From: Actinernus sp. WN-2022
Lineage: Eukaryota > Cnidaria > Anthozoa > Actiniaria > Actinernidae
Length of the DNA: 64,000 nt
Assembly: GCA_030867875.1 (NCBI GenBank)
Contig: JAOWCC010000019.1
Location: 81,062,861-81,126,860, forward strand
Reading direction: 5' to 3'
The first letter of the stretch is position 1. The number at the start of each line of letters is the position of its first letter. The notes beneath the pieces were generated by a model that made no database searches, was not told where the DNA came from, and saw only the letters and a program-made list of their open reading frames with translations. Position numbers and translations under genes: made by a program. Positions 34,772 through 46,369 of the stretch are shown piece by piece.

Positions 34772-34802
<31 letters not shown>

Positions 34803-34837
34803 CACTTGGACTGCACTGCTCTCAGCCAATCAGAACA

Positions 34838-34868
<31 letters not shown>

Positions 34869-34936
34869 CACTTGGACTGCACTGCTCTCAGCCAATCAGA
34901 ACACTTGGACTGCACTGCTCTCAGCCAATCAGAACA

Positions 34937-34968
<32 letters not shown>
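34772..34968. repeat. Six tandem 33-bp units, each with a CCAAT box
   Basis: Units of 33 bases, TTG(A/G)ACTGCACTGCTCTCAGCCAATCAGAACAC. Each contains AGCCAATCAG, a full NF-Y (CCAAT-box) consensus in the same orientation, spaced about three helical turns apart. It lies in intron 2, 1.6 kb upstream of exon 3. The ORFs across it are translations of the repeat. Confidence 0.85.
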
Positions 34969-34969
<1 letters not shown>

Positions 34970-34996
34970 GATCACTTTTGTTGGGTATATTTTTAT

Positions 34997-34999
34997 TGC

Positions 35000-35056
<57 letters not shown>
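34997..35056. repeat. (ATT)n microsatellite
   Basis: About 20 uninterrupted ATT triplets directly downstream of the CCAAT-box repeats. Confidence 0.95.
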
Positions 35057-35121
35057 GCTGAGATGCTCAGTTCTAGCAAATCGTCTTTATAAGCAAATGT
35101 TATTAACTCCTACTAAGTACT

Positions 35122-35222
35122 GTTTAAAACACGAACAGCAGTGTTTTATCAAGTTTACAAATTCGAGGGCGAAGCCCGAGAATTTTTAGACTTGATAAAA
35201 CACGTGCTGTGAGTGTTTTAAA
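35122..35222. repeat. Hairpin, ~35-base arms
   Basis: GTTTAAAACACGAACAGCAG... pairs with the inverse at 35188-35222 around GAGGGCGAAGCCC. It resembles the ends of foldback MITEs. Non-coding. Confidence 0.7.
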
Positions 35223-35421
35223 CGGCTTCAAAAACGCTTTAAGAATGCAATGAAAGAAAGACGCACATCTCAAGGGAATGGTTACTTAATGAACCATTGA
35301 ACCTTTGTATTCACAACCCCATGCAAAATATTCGAGTAATCACCGCCTGCAATTACGAACATCTCAAGGGAATGACATGAAGAAATTACCATACTATGTT
35401 GTTTGAAGCGGCATTTCGCAA

Positions 35422-35545
35422 TGCAAGAAGAATCTGCACTTGAAGGATTTGGTGTCGTGGTTTACCTCGATAAAGTTCAAGACTTGGAAAGCGATGTGAC
35501 TGATATGACGGCAGACTCTAAATTTTTGACTCCGGCACAAAATAT
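35422..35545 (+). other. Exon-like reading frame in intron 2
   Basis: An ATG at ~35422 opens 41 codons of acidic sequence (ESALEGFGVVVYLDKVQDLE) ending in AATAT|GTAAGT, a strong donor. Its exit phase does not fit host exon 3, so it is not an alternative first exon of that gene. It may be an exon of a mobile element or of a nested gene. No matching acceptor exon was found. Confidence 0.3.
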
Positions 35546-36591
35546 GTAAGTTTAATGCACGTTTTTATAATTTTACGGCTTTGAGTTTGGTTTAATAATT
35601 GGAACTAAACAGTGGCTCGGTAAACAAGTAATGGTAGTTGGATAACTTCATTTTAAAAATATTATCTGTGTATCTCGGTAGTCTGCTGATTTTAGTAAAT
35701 TTAGTGCAAAATTTGTTATCTAGGTACCTTATGTTCCGTGTACTTTTTGCTATCTTTGGGTCTTTATCAGTGAATTCTTAATTAGGATGAAACTTTATAT
35801 AAAATTTCATGTTCATTAATATTCTTTATATAAAACGTTCATCCTAATTAGCAATTCAGTGAGAAAGCTGAAACATCAATAGAAATTCCATTGTCTCAAT
35901 CATTAACCCCGTTTCCCCCTGGGACAGAATTCAAATCCCTTCGCGGGCCTTTTAGAATGATGAGATTTTATCAGGTATAAAGGAGCATGCACGTGACTGA
36001 TTTGCTTCATCTGGTTGGACAAAATGCTCATTAATTATTCATGAGTTTTTGAAGTATTGTTATTCTTACCGCGCTTTTGTATAATTCGAGTTACTTGGCC
36101 GATCCTTTATATAACATTGTGTTACCTCGTTCCTTTATATACTTGAAAGTTTGAATAGAAAAGGACAGAGGGTCCCCTTCGACGTTAGCCTTTCAAAATA
36201 TGGATAATCCCTTCCCCCCCGGAAACATAATTAAATATTAATGTAATTTGATAAACCACTCGAACTGAAGAGTAGGTTTTCGTATTTGATAATATTAAGT
36301 AATAACATTCTTCCATGGTTTTGTTTTCAGTTATAAATACAAGGGGTGTCGGGAGAACACGAGGAATTCTTAAGAATATTTCATGGACCGACAGCCATTG
36401 ATAAAACAATGAACAAGAGTTTTAGCTATATTTTGTAATTTAAACATGGATTTTAGCCAATCAGAGCACGAGTTTTATGTTGGTTATCAAACATGTTTCT
36501 TATTATAACTGCCTTCTTGCAGCTCATGGTCATGGTTGTTTGTTTGTTTGTTTCGTTTTTGTTAAATAACTTTTATTCATTCGTTTTCCAG

Positions 36592-36807
36592 TTGTCCTGA
36601 TAAAGAAGTCAGAACAGTCGAATGTGAAGGGTATCGAGTCTCGTATTATCAACAAACTCAGACAGGACCTGTCTCGTAATAGTTTGAATCTCACGGAAAA
36701 GCAATGGACACCAGACCAGGCTACTGAGCACACGCCAGTCATTGTGTTCTGTGTGTACGCATCAAGACTTGGCGTTGATATCGAGAGCGCTGTTCGTGGA
36801 CTGCCAG
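36592..36807 (+). CDS. Host gene exon 3: start of cytosolic alpha/beta domain
   Basis: 216 bases (72 codons) between TTTTCCAG and CCAG|GTAAAT, phase 1 on both sides. It encodes a strand (VVLIKK), a helix (IESRIINKLRQDL), a strand (LNLTEKQW), the hydrophobic strand TPVIVFCVYASR and a helix (GVDIESAVRGL). This alternation suggests a small Rossmann-like or TIR/receiver-like fold, but no catalytic or binding signature is recognised. The clean splice sites and the phase match to exon 4 make it a convincing coding exon. Confidence 0.75.
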
Positions 36808-36882
36808 GTAAATTTACCTGAACAAACTGGATAAGTGATGTGTCATACATGAGACCTATTACAGCATTTATCTATATTGCAG

Positions 36883-37106
36883 GTGATGCGCTGATAGTAC
36901 TGGTCATACTACATCCACATAACATCATCAGTCAGATGCCACGCGATCTTTCAGATGAGGAGGATCTACTTGACGTTAATATCATGAGAAGGATGTCAGG
37001 TGGCATCGCACACTTCGGCTTCTCTGACCGCGCAGGTCTCTACGACTGCCGACAGAATGACGGCGGACACAGGAAGCTGCTAGATTGTGTGACAGCAACA
37101 CACTAA
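36883..37106 (+). CDS. Host gene exon 4: end of the alpha/beta domain and stop
   Basis: Starts after TATATTGCAG and runs 224 bases to TAA at 37104-37106. With the base carried from exon 3 this gives 75 codons including the stop. It opens with the strand DALIVLVILHPHN and ends with a Gly/Asp-rich region and the helix HRKLLDCV. Intron 3 is only 75 bases. The four exons sum to 642 bases, exactly 214 codons. Intron 2 is ~12.2 kb and repeat-laden, so small further exons inside it cannot be excluded. Confidence 0.75.
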
Positions 37107-37687
37107 CAGCAGCGTGACACGAAACAAGGGTTGCTATCATTTTTTCAATCCTTTAACGACTCGAACAGCTCGTTATGTTTAATCATGAGATTAGTAGCCA
37201 TTTGAACACTATGAGGCATGAATGGGTAAATGTTAAACACAAGGGATATTATGTTGTGACCGGTCGTACAACAGGCTGAAAGGAGTCACTATCTGTGCGC
37301 ATAATGAGTAACTGATCTTGCCCTCTAATGAATGAATCCTTTTCCCCATGTGGGAAGGCGACAGATAGCACGCAAGGGAGCACGGGAAGGGGAAAGGAGC
37401 GCAAAGGACCAAGGGAATGGTGAAGTGAAGCTCCATTGCGTGAAGCTCCCTATCTTTTACCTTCCTACCAAAAGCGCCTAAGGTAAGAGGCAACCCTCTA
37501 GCAAAGTTCCCACTAATTTCTGTGCAGATTGTGGTAGCTGTGTCGTAATAATCAGTAGGACTATGATATATAATACGACTGGTTCATTCAGGTTAGTCTG
37601 CATATACTGCTAATAAACAACGATAGTGTCCTGTCCATGCTTCCATGTGTCTGATAGTCTTGCTCATTAGATGACCCTTCCACTTAC

Positions 37688-37952
37688 ATCGTGTTCTCAA
37701 GATAACATTGAGCAGCACAGAGCATTTGAAGCAAGGCAAACAGCAGCAAGATATATAGAGCAGAGTCCATTTCAACTTCGTCTTGGTAGTTCTTGATTGG
37801 CAAGATCCGATCCTCTGGCACAATCACTAACTTGTTGCTTACTCTAACTATGACCTCACGAACAGCTTGACTGTGGTAAACCATTTTGATGTCCTGTTTT
37901 ACATTCTCGCATATTTTGTCGATCTTGGCCAGAAGAATGAATGTTGGAATTC
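37688..37952 (-). CDS. Exon of an IFI44-like GTPase: G4 and C-terminal exon
   Basis: 265-base open exon between a TGGACAG acceptor (5' end at 37952) and an AT|GTAAGT donor (37682-37687). It encodes a strand leading to LLAKIDKIC, the place of the G4 (N/T)KxD motif in IFI44-like GTPases, then HSQAVREVIVRVSNKL, a second strand IVPEDRILPIKNY and a C-terminal helix with LLLFALLQML. The family normally has TKxD here; this copy has AKID. Entry phase 1 and exit phase 2 are consistent. It is tail to tail with the 213-aa host gene. The P-loop exon of this copy would lie above 38 kb and was not found. Confidence 0.6.
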
Positions 37953-40900
37953 CTGTCCAGGCAGAATTAGGTACATGTTAGAAGTCATAATACTCTCCTC
38001 GAGTCTTATGTCTTATGGGTACGTTTGACATGGCTTAACTAAAATCATTGGCTGTTTGAAACACATTCCCAACCTCGTTCCAATGGGTCTAATCCAAGAT
38101 AGCGTCGAAAGAACCCCTAGGCCTGGTACAGGCTGGTGAGATTCGGCCGCTGATTGGCTCGACGTTTCGCGCGCGCTGATTGGAGAATTTCGAATAGCGC
38201 GTGCATTTTTGATTTAAAAAATAAACTGGTCATGTCGTCTTTCGCATTGCGCGCTCAAAATTCGTTGAAAACAACTGCAAATTCATAAGTACTTAGCGTT
38301 TTTGCCTTTTTTAATACTCACTTCGCAACTGGGTACAAGTAGAATAATGTACGGCTGGAATTCATTGGGATCACACTTCAACCGTAAACCGTTCTTCAGC
38401 GATGATGAATCCAAGATGGCGGATGTTCTTCAACATATGCGATATATTGGGCATATTTTGTGTCACATGACCAGCCTGTACCAGGGGTACTTTCAACGCC
38501 ATCTTAGATTAGGCGCGTAAACACCTGGGAACAACGTTGACACATTCCCATACCTGGGATTTTTATTCGCTTTGCTGTATTAGCAATGCAAGCATCGATA
38601 ATTTATTTTGCTTAATTAATTCTTTATTTCAGAAATAGTGCGCAGCTTCCTGTTTTGATAACAGCGAAGGCCCGCGCGAGCGGAGCACCATACATATAGA
38701 TATTCTCGTTAGTTAAGGAGGCACTGGGAACGAGAATGACATTTAGGATGAGAGCAAAAATTGAACTACTTCCGGTTTCCCTCGCGCCCGAAGCGCGGCG
38801 CAGACGCGCGACAACACGCGATGTGCCTGGAAATGTGCTGTACATGCGCGCGCACTGCTAAGACTAGAATTGGAACGCCCTTACAAACTGACACAACCAG
38901 ATCATTCTGCCTTAGCCTGATTTTACGTTGAATGTCTTAATAAAAAAATATTAATAATAGCATTTATTTAAACACGGTATTGGCGATACTGCAGCATTCA
39001 GAGCTGATGTGGCCGAGATAATACAAAAGGAACGATAAAAAGATCTAGCTAACCTTATTGATTATGTAAATTACAAGATGTTGATGGAAAAAGAGACTAT
39101 TGCATTATAATATATTGAAATGGTACTAACTGACTAACTAGTTGAGTGACTAACTAATTGACTAATAACTTAATTAGATGTGTTAGTGTGCTTGTGTAAG
39201 CAAGCACCACCAATTCATATTTATTCTAAAAATGTTGAGTGATAATTTGAAGAGTGGTTTATTATGAAATATATATAAATAGTGGTATGAAAATTTATTA
39301 ACGTGATTATGCCATGGATATGATTTGATAAAATATGATATGTGAATATGCCATGGATATGATTTGATAAAATATGATATGTGAATAAATTATGTAGGGG
39401 AAAAAATATATTATGGAAATAAATATTTTCTTTGAATATTGAGTATAAAAATATGTCTTAAGCTAGTATATAACTGTAATCATTATTGGTTAAATGATGT
39501 TCATTCTACCCCCCCCCCCCCCCCCCCCTTTGCATTTTATTTTATTTATCTAAAATATTTAGAGTAAAATAATTTAGAGTAAAAATATGTGAAAAATACT
39601 TTTACATTAAGGCTGCATTAGAAATAATTGCCAAACGTGTATTTCTGATTAACAGACTCCTTCTTCAGGAGTTAGGAAGTCTGTTAGGACCTAAATCCCA
39701 GAGGTGCTCTGAGACGGTCGCGTGTTTCTGCCTCGGGCCCAGGCCTAACCCAACACGCAAATACACACGGCTAATTCTATGTGTCAGCCATTTTGTTTAT
39801 AAACTTAACTAGTGTAATTTAGGTCGCCGAATTTTATTGAATGAACCGGTAGGATTATTTGGCTTGGTTATATTAAGTTGACAAGGGAGATGAAGTTGAC
39901 AAGGGAAATAAAGTTAATTTAAGTATGCTAAAATATGTTTTACTTACTTTTTCATGTTTTTCGCTCGTAGTCTGGTTATGTTTATACTCTTTGCTCTCGA
40001 CTCCCTTGAGTTTTGTTTACTCTTTGCTCTTGACTCCCTTGAGTTTTGGGCTTTACCCTTGGACGTAAATTAGTGTAATATGGATCTAAAAGTTTTATAT
40101 ATAGTTAGTTATGTGACCTAATAAGAGATAACAAGGAGAGCAATAAGTTAAGAGTCAGAAAATTAGGAATTTAGCTTACCGTAAACATGAGCTGTTGATC
40201 AAAACAAAACGGCTGATTCGGATGACGATTATAAATGCGAGGATAATACGTTATTTTTGTAATGAAAAAGCTGATGTCATAGGAAAATGGCCGTTACAAA
40301 TAGAGCGAGGAAGATTATTTGTATTTAAAGTACAGCCGGCAAGATAATTTAAAAGTTGTACAGGTTGATAGGTTAATTATTAAATAAATAAAACTGTTTT
40401 AATACAAGGAGATGTTGGCTATTTGTTATTTTAGTTTAGCTGGGGTTCTAAACTGACAAATGTATAAAATGAAGTTTAAGATTGAATGGTATGTGTGGAA
40501 GACATTATTAATTAGTTGATGTGGAAATTATGTGAAAGTTATGTGAAGGTTAAAACATATGATGTGGGGGTTATGTGAAAGTTAGTGGTGGTTTAGATGA
40601 TGTTGGGTTCATGTAGAGGTTAATTAAGATGAGGTTATAATTGAGTGATAAAAATAAGTATTTGAATATGGTATGGTGGACTTAAGGAGCTACCTGGTTC
40701 CTTCCTGTATGGAACAGTTGTAGGTTATGCAATGTCCTCCTCGTAGGATGCATGAAACAAAAACATTGTGGTATGAGAACTCATAAGTCGCTCCTTTCCC
40801 TTTCCTCTCCCCATTCCCTCCCATCCTCTTCATCATTCCCTCCCATCCTCTTCACCATTCCCTCTCCCATCCTCTTCACCATTCCTTAGAAAGGTGGGAT

Positions 40901-41686
40901 TATGGCGCTATATAAATTAATAAATTATTATCCCCCCTGCGCTTGTTACGCAGGCTATGTTGATCCTAATATTTGGTTTTGGAGATCACCGGCAGCACAA
41001 ACATAAAGTTGCACAAAGTATCTCAAAGTTTTTTCCAGGGGTTTGACGTAAATTTACGCTAGCTTTGAACTCCCTGTATTTCTGGTGGAAAGAAAAGTAA
41101 GAAAATGCAGACCATTATATGTGATTTGAGTGAAACCTTTTCAATTTTAGTATGCGCGCGCTGTTGATGCAATCTGAGCACGTCATTTCGAACAACGTCA
41201 GCACTAGCCTGCGTACAGCATCCCCTACTTGAGAGAGAACGGCGATTTCTCCCCATGTAGGGTCTGCGACTCAGAGCCCAAAACCGTGTCCGTGACGTCA
41301 CGATGTTTGGTAATTAGCTATTTATGCATAACGAAGTCAAAACGAGATGGCGATTGAAATGAGATATCGAAGTGTAAAGTCCGTCGCAGAGGAAATTTCT
41401 CTCAAATTTGGAATCCCATCTCAAATGTGAACAGCTTAATGCTTTATGTAACTTTATTCGTGGGAAAGATGTGCTCGTCAGCCTTCCAATAGGCTGAGGA
41501 AGGTCACTGATATTTTCAACTGGCGGCCCCTTCAAACCAACTCGCGGCTAGGTTCCGGCTTTTTGAAGAAAAATGCATTTGTCATTGAAGTTACTCCGCT
41601 TGTTGCGCCCATGAAGGATCAAGGATCAAGGATCAAGTTTGCGCTTACATAGTCATGGATTTAAGGTGAATATTTGAGCAGGGATT
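37953..41686. other. Intergenic stretch: small repeats, no supported gene
   Basis: Contains a 41-base tandem doublet at 39302-39385 (ATGCCATGGATATGATTTGA...), a 20-base C run at 39509, a repeated phrase TTTGCTCT(C/T)GACTCCCTTGAG near 39990-40045, a SINE-like tail (GGCGCTATATAAAT, ~40,903) and a (GGATCAA)n run at ~41614. ORFs such as 38624-38845 or 41059-41301 lack motifs and splice context. Confidence 0.5.
40803..40883. repeat. Pyrimidine-rich 26-bp minisatellite, three units
   Basis: CATTCCCTCCCATCCTCTTC units of about 26 bases with small changes. The strand bias is nearly pure C/T. It sits just before a SINE-type tail. Confidence 0.75.
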
Positions 41687-42784
41687 TTACACTCGTTCTC
41701 AATAACACGTGCAGGTTAGAAACGAAACTCCTGACTTCGAAGTCGTTTCTGGTGAATGTCAATGAAACGGTTTCCATGGAGTTTGAAGTGAACCGTTGTG
41801 TGAGTAAATTCGGGAAACTAGCATTTTATAAACATGGCAAAGTCTTTCCCAAAGTCGCTTAGATGGAGAGTAATCATGCTTAGAGCCAAGGGTTTGCAAA
41901 ATAGGGAAATCACATAAACTTTATGTGTGAGCGAGCGGTTTGTGTATAAAGATCAAAATAGGGAAATCGCATAAACTTTGTGTGTGAGCGAGCGGTTTGT
42001 GTATAAGATCAAAATAGGGAAATCGCATAAACTTTGTGTGAGCGAGCGGTTTGTGTATAAGATCAAAATAGGGAAATCACATAAACTTTATGTGTGAGCG
42101 AGCGGTTTGTGTATAAGATCAAAATAGGGAAATCGCATAAACTTTATGTGTGAGCGAGCGGTTTGTGTATAAGATCAAAATAGGGAAATCGCATAAACTT
42201 TATGTGTGATCATGAGCGAGCGGTTTGTGTATAAGATCAAAATAGGGAAATCGCATAAACTTTATGTGTGAGCGAGCAGTTTGTGTATAAGAAATCTGAT
42301 TGTTTATATAGCTTCAAAGGACTTGGAAAAAGAATTATAGTTATTTGTATTCATCCAGTTGCAGATATGCACCTTATAAGAGGTTTTATCGAGCAATACC
42401 CTCGAGCTCTACCTCGAGGAGCTCCAGGCATGGATACAACATTCGACAGGGCCAATTTTTTTTGTGAAACTCTCAGGACATGGATTATCGGCAATGCTCT
42501 CCACTCTCGACTGACATTTCGGTGAGGAATTCAAGCAAAAAACAATCGTTTTTCGGCTTAGTATCCGCCATTTCTCTACCTATGTCGCCTCAAATTACTT
42601 ACGATTTCGTTGACCTCCTACACTATTTATGTTTCCTCCACATCTAGGAGTTCTATGGCGACGTTTTATTTAGCATGCAGACCAGTGTTGCCATAGAAAT
42701 ATAGTTGAGTGACATTCACCAAATTGACGTTTTCCGTTGGAAATTCAATTTCGAACCTGCACGTGTTATTGAGAACGAGTGTAA
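41687..42784. mobile_element. TIR element with an internal 56-bp satellite (copy 2)
   Basis: The ~31 bases TTACACTCGTTCTCAATAAC... at 41687-41717 are inverted at 42754-42784. The interior holds seven 56-base satellite units (41894-~42290), the same unit as at 8631-8855, then the shared unique region. Reading inward from each end, both termini translate to FTLVLNNTCR and continue as open frames for 50 or more codons. Its superfamily is unknown. Confidence 0.75.
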
Positions 42785-43517
42785 TTGTCTGAACAGAGAT
42801 TAATAAATGTAATTTATAGTTAAGCTCGGTACGAACCACTATATTCTTGGCAGGGAGAGAGGGTGAGAAACATAGCAGAACTAAAGAAATGCTTCCTTAC
42901 TTCGATCCCTGTTATACTCCTATGTAAACTGAACATTTTTTTCCCAACCTCCAAATAACATTGTTAATAAAGACCTCCTTAAATACAAGGACAAAATTAC
43001 ATCAAAGTAAGCCAAGTTTACTGTTAAATTTTTATTTAATTGTTTTGTTTTTAATCCATTGAAATCCTTGGAAACTCGCTCGCATGTGACCCGTTGCCGT
43101 GAGTCAGTTGATTCAAATATAAATCTTGTTTAAGAAAAAACCCTTGCTTGTACTAATTTTTCGAAATTTTAAGAACTGGAATTTCATTTCCAGCTGCGAT
43201 AGTTGCGTTCAGTTTTCTAGTTTTCGATTGTGAAGTTTATTCTTGGAGATGTAAAACAGTTACTACTGTCTTTAATAAAACAGCAAAGTGATAACTGTTT
43301 CATTGTTTGATTGTGCACAGTCTGATGAACTGCCTGAAATCAAACTTCGCTTTTTGCTAGTGTTCAGTATACCAGAAATTGACTTTTTTCACAGGTTATA
43401 GCTATTTTCTCTCAGCTCCAGTCGATTATTAAGCCTTACTTGGAGATTTTCCGGGCTGTTCTTTTCTCTGCCAAGCTGAAAGATGAGTCAAACTCAAAGA
43501 AGTAAACAAACTCGTAA

Positions 43518-43602
43518 ACTGCTATATCAAACGTTTTTTTTCACCTTCCTAATAAACTCGACGAAAAAATCGAGGGTGAAAAAAACCGTCTGATATAGCA
43601 GT
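43518..43602. repeat. Hairpin, 28-base arms
   Basis: ACTGCTATATCAAACG... with T8CACC pairs with GGTGAAAAAAACCGTCTGATATAGCAGT around a nested CTCGACG/CGAG stem. Probably a palindromic MITE. Confidence 0.75.
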
Positions 43603-43929
43603 CTAACAAACTCGGTGCACTTAATTGACTCTTGAGAGAACATGTGATTATCTTTTTCAGTAAATTTCTTAGGTCATATTATAAACGAAAATAGCATGAT
43701 TTGAATGTATTTTTGCCAATTTTTTTTTTTATATATAATTAATTTCTTTTATTTTATCAATTTTTTTATTTTTTTTATATAATTTTTTTATTCTATTTTT
43801 TATTTCCTTTTTCATGTAAAGATTACATACAATTTTCCATATATATATATTATGCTACTAATGTTGTCCTTACGTGAATAAGGAGGAGGACTAAATAAGC
43901 ACATCAGTGCTTATACCCTTACCAACATG

Positions 43930-45120
43930 CCTGATATGGGCCATATATGGCCCTTGTATGGGTTTTGTATGGGCCCATTCAAGTTCCATATATGGGTATG
44001 TGATGGGTTGTGCATGGGATTTGTATGGGCCATATGATTCCCATATATCGGTTACATGCTGTCTAAATGGCAATATTTTCAAACCCATATATGGTCCATA
44101 TCTGGTCCATACATTGCCCATATAAAAGTATATGGGAAAAGTATGGATTTGTCTAAAATCCAGATGGTTCCCATATATGGCCATATGGTTTTCATATATG
44201 GGGAGTATATGGGTAAGATTAATTATTTCTAATATTTAGGGATGGGTAATACATGGGTTGTGAATGGGAATACTATGGGTAGCATATGGGATAAGCGTGG
44301 GAGTGATATGGTGAATATATGGGAGAAGCCATTGTCCCAGACTTTTTCCATATAAAAACCACACACTTGCCATACGTTTCCCATACAGAATCCATAGGTT
44401 TCCCATATAAATGCCATATGAAACCTGTACCATTTACATAGTATACCCATACAATTCCCATTCTATTCCCATTCCTTGCAAATTTACCCATATCATTACC
44501 ATATCTTACCCATACCTTTGCCATAATACCCATACACCACCCATGTCATTACCATATATCCTCCATACAATACCCATGTCATTAACCATACAATGCCCAT
44601 GTCATTACCATACAATGCCCATGTCATTACCATACAATGCCCATGTCATTACCAATGATACAATGCCCATATCATTACCATACAGTTCCCATGTCATTAC
44701 CATACAGTTCCCATACCCACATCATTACCAGACATTATCCATACAGTACGCATGTCATTACCATACAGTACCCATGTCATTACCATACAGTACCCATGTC
44801 ATTGCCATACAGTACCCATGTCATTGCCATACACTTCCCATGTCATTACCATACACTTCCCATGTCATTACCATACACTTCCCATGTCATTACCATACAC
44901 TTCCCATGTCATTACCATACACTTTCCATGTCATTACCATACACTTTCCATGTCATTACCATACACTTCCCATGTCATTACCATACAGTTCCCATGTCAT
45001 TACCATACAGTTCCCATACCCACATCATTACCATACATTATCCATACAATACCCATGTCATTACCATACACCTGCCATACAAAATCCATGTCATGATGCA
45101 GTAACATACAAAAATGTACC
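43930..45120. repeat. Left CCCAT/ATGGG array, 11-bp period
   Basis: The outer part (to ~44300) reads ATGGG every 11 bases. The inner part (44440-45090) reads CCCAT with CCAT every 11 bases, condensing into a 22-base tandem CCCATGTCATTACCATACAC. Long ORFs across it (for example 44411-45187) only translate the repeat. Confidence 0.9.
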
Positions 45121-45625
45121 CATGATATCCATAAATTGTTTTGATTCCCACCCCCAGTATACTCTAGCAGATGTGCAATGTACCTAATCCTTTGCTATAC
45201 AAGTACATGCAGTTCAATGCCATGTCTTAATTCATATAAATATTAGAACTCTCAATCATAATTCAATTAACAATGTCTTTATTTGCATTGATGCCATGGT
45301 ATAAACACATAAATGTACATGTAGATGTCTAACATGTATTACGCAGAAGAAAATTATTATAAATTGATATGAGTGCATCAAACTACTATATTTAATGTTT
45401 GTGACATACATGTACAGTACGTTTTATATTTTCAACAGCAAATATACAAAGTACTGTTGTTCTAAACACTGTTACAATCTTGTACCAAGCATTATTTTCG
45501 TTGGTATTTAATACACAAGTTGCATGTGCCATTTTCCGTGATTATAAGCATGCAGGCAGTTACTTTAAAATGTGTTTAATTTATGAATTAAGCCTCTTGT
45601 ACTAGATAATAAGTTATTATGACTT

Positions 45626-46153
45626 ATTACAGTTAATTTCACAAAACTTTGGCCGCGCGGATTGCCAAGTTCGTTTGGAACTTGGGAACTATGTTCCGAA
45701 GTACGCAAATTACTTTTGTACCTGTCAATCAAATTGTGATCTTCCAACTGAACTTTGGAACTTCGGTCAGAACTTCACAACAAAGTTGCTCGCGAAGTTG
45801 AGAAGTTGGCGGTGAAGTTCGATCCCATTTTATAATTTAAGCAAGGATGTATCATCGTCTTATTTCCCATCCAGCCTTTTAGTTCGTCTGTCTCACTCAG
45901 TACTACAGCAGTGCTTGTGAGCCGGGTTACAAAGAATATTCCATAATAAAATGGGATCGAACTTCACCTCCAACTTCCCAACTTCGCGAGCAACTTTGTT
46001 GTGAAGTTCAGACCGAAGTTCCAAAGTTCAGTTGGAAGATCACAATTTGATTGACAGATACAAAAGTAATTTGCGTACTTCGGAACGTATTTCCCAAGTT
46101 CCAAACGAACTTGGCAATCCACGCGGCCAAAGTTTTGTGAAATTAACTGTAAT
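45626..46153. repeat. Large palindrome, ~210-base arms
   Basis: 45626-45838 is inverted at 45945-46153 with few mismatches; the loop is ~105 bases. The arms are studded with GAACTT/AAGTTC motifs. Probably a foldback MITE. The minus-strand ORF at 45565-45747 lies in one arm. Confidence 0.85.
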
Positions 46154-46369
46154 ATTGATTTGAAAAAGATCTAACATGTCTATAATTGTATATAAATCGA
46201 ATCTACTGTATGTTGGAAAGAACCATATACATGTAGCTTTATTATGCTTAAATTAACAGACTTGATGATCTTGCATGCTTTCTATGATAAGTGTGATAAT
46301 GTAGTTGACTCAGGGCTAATTCCCTCACTAACTTCATATACATGTACATGTATCTGCAGCCATTATAGT

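Noticed and set aside
34757..35189. Open frames of 111 and 142 codons
   Set aside because: They are translations of the 33-bp CCAAT repeat and the ATT microsatellite.
38624..38845. 73-codon minus-strand frame near 38.7 kb
   Set aside because: No motif, no splice context, and a composition of GC-rich repeat debris; not supported as a gene.
44411..45187. 258-codon open frame and overlapping long frames
   Set aside because: They translate the CCCAT tandem array (repeating SLPYTSHVIT-type peptides) in all three frames, which is expected from a repeat without stops.
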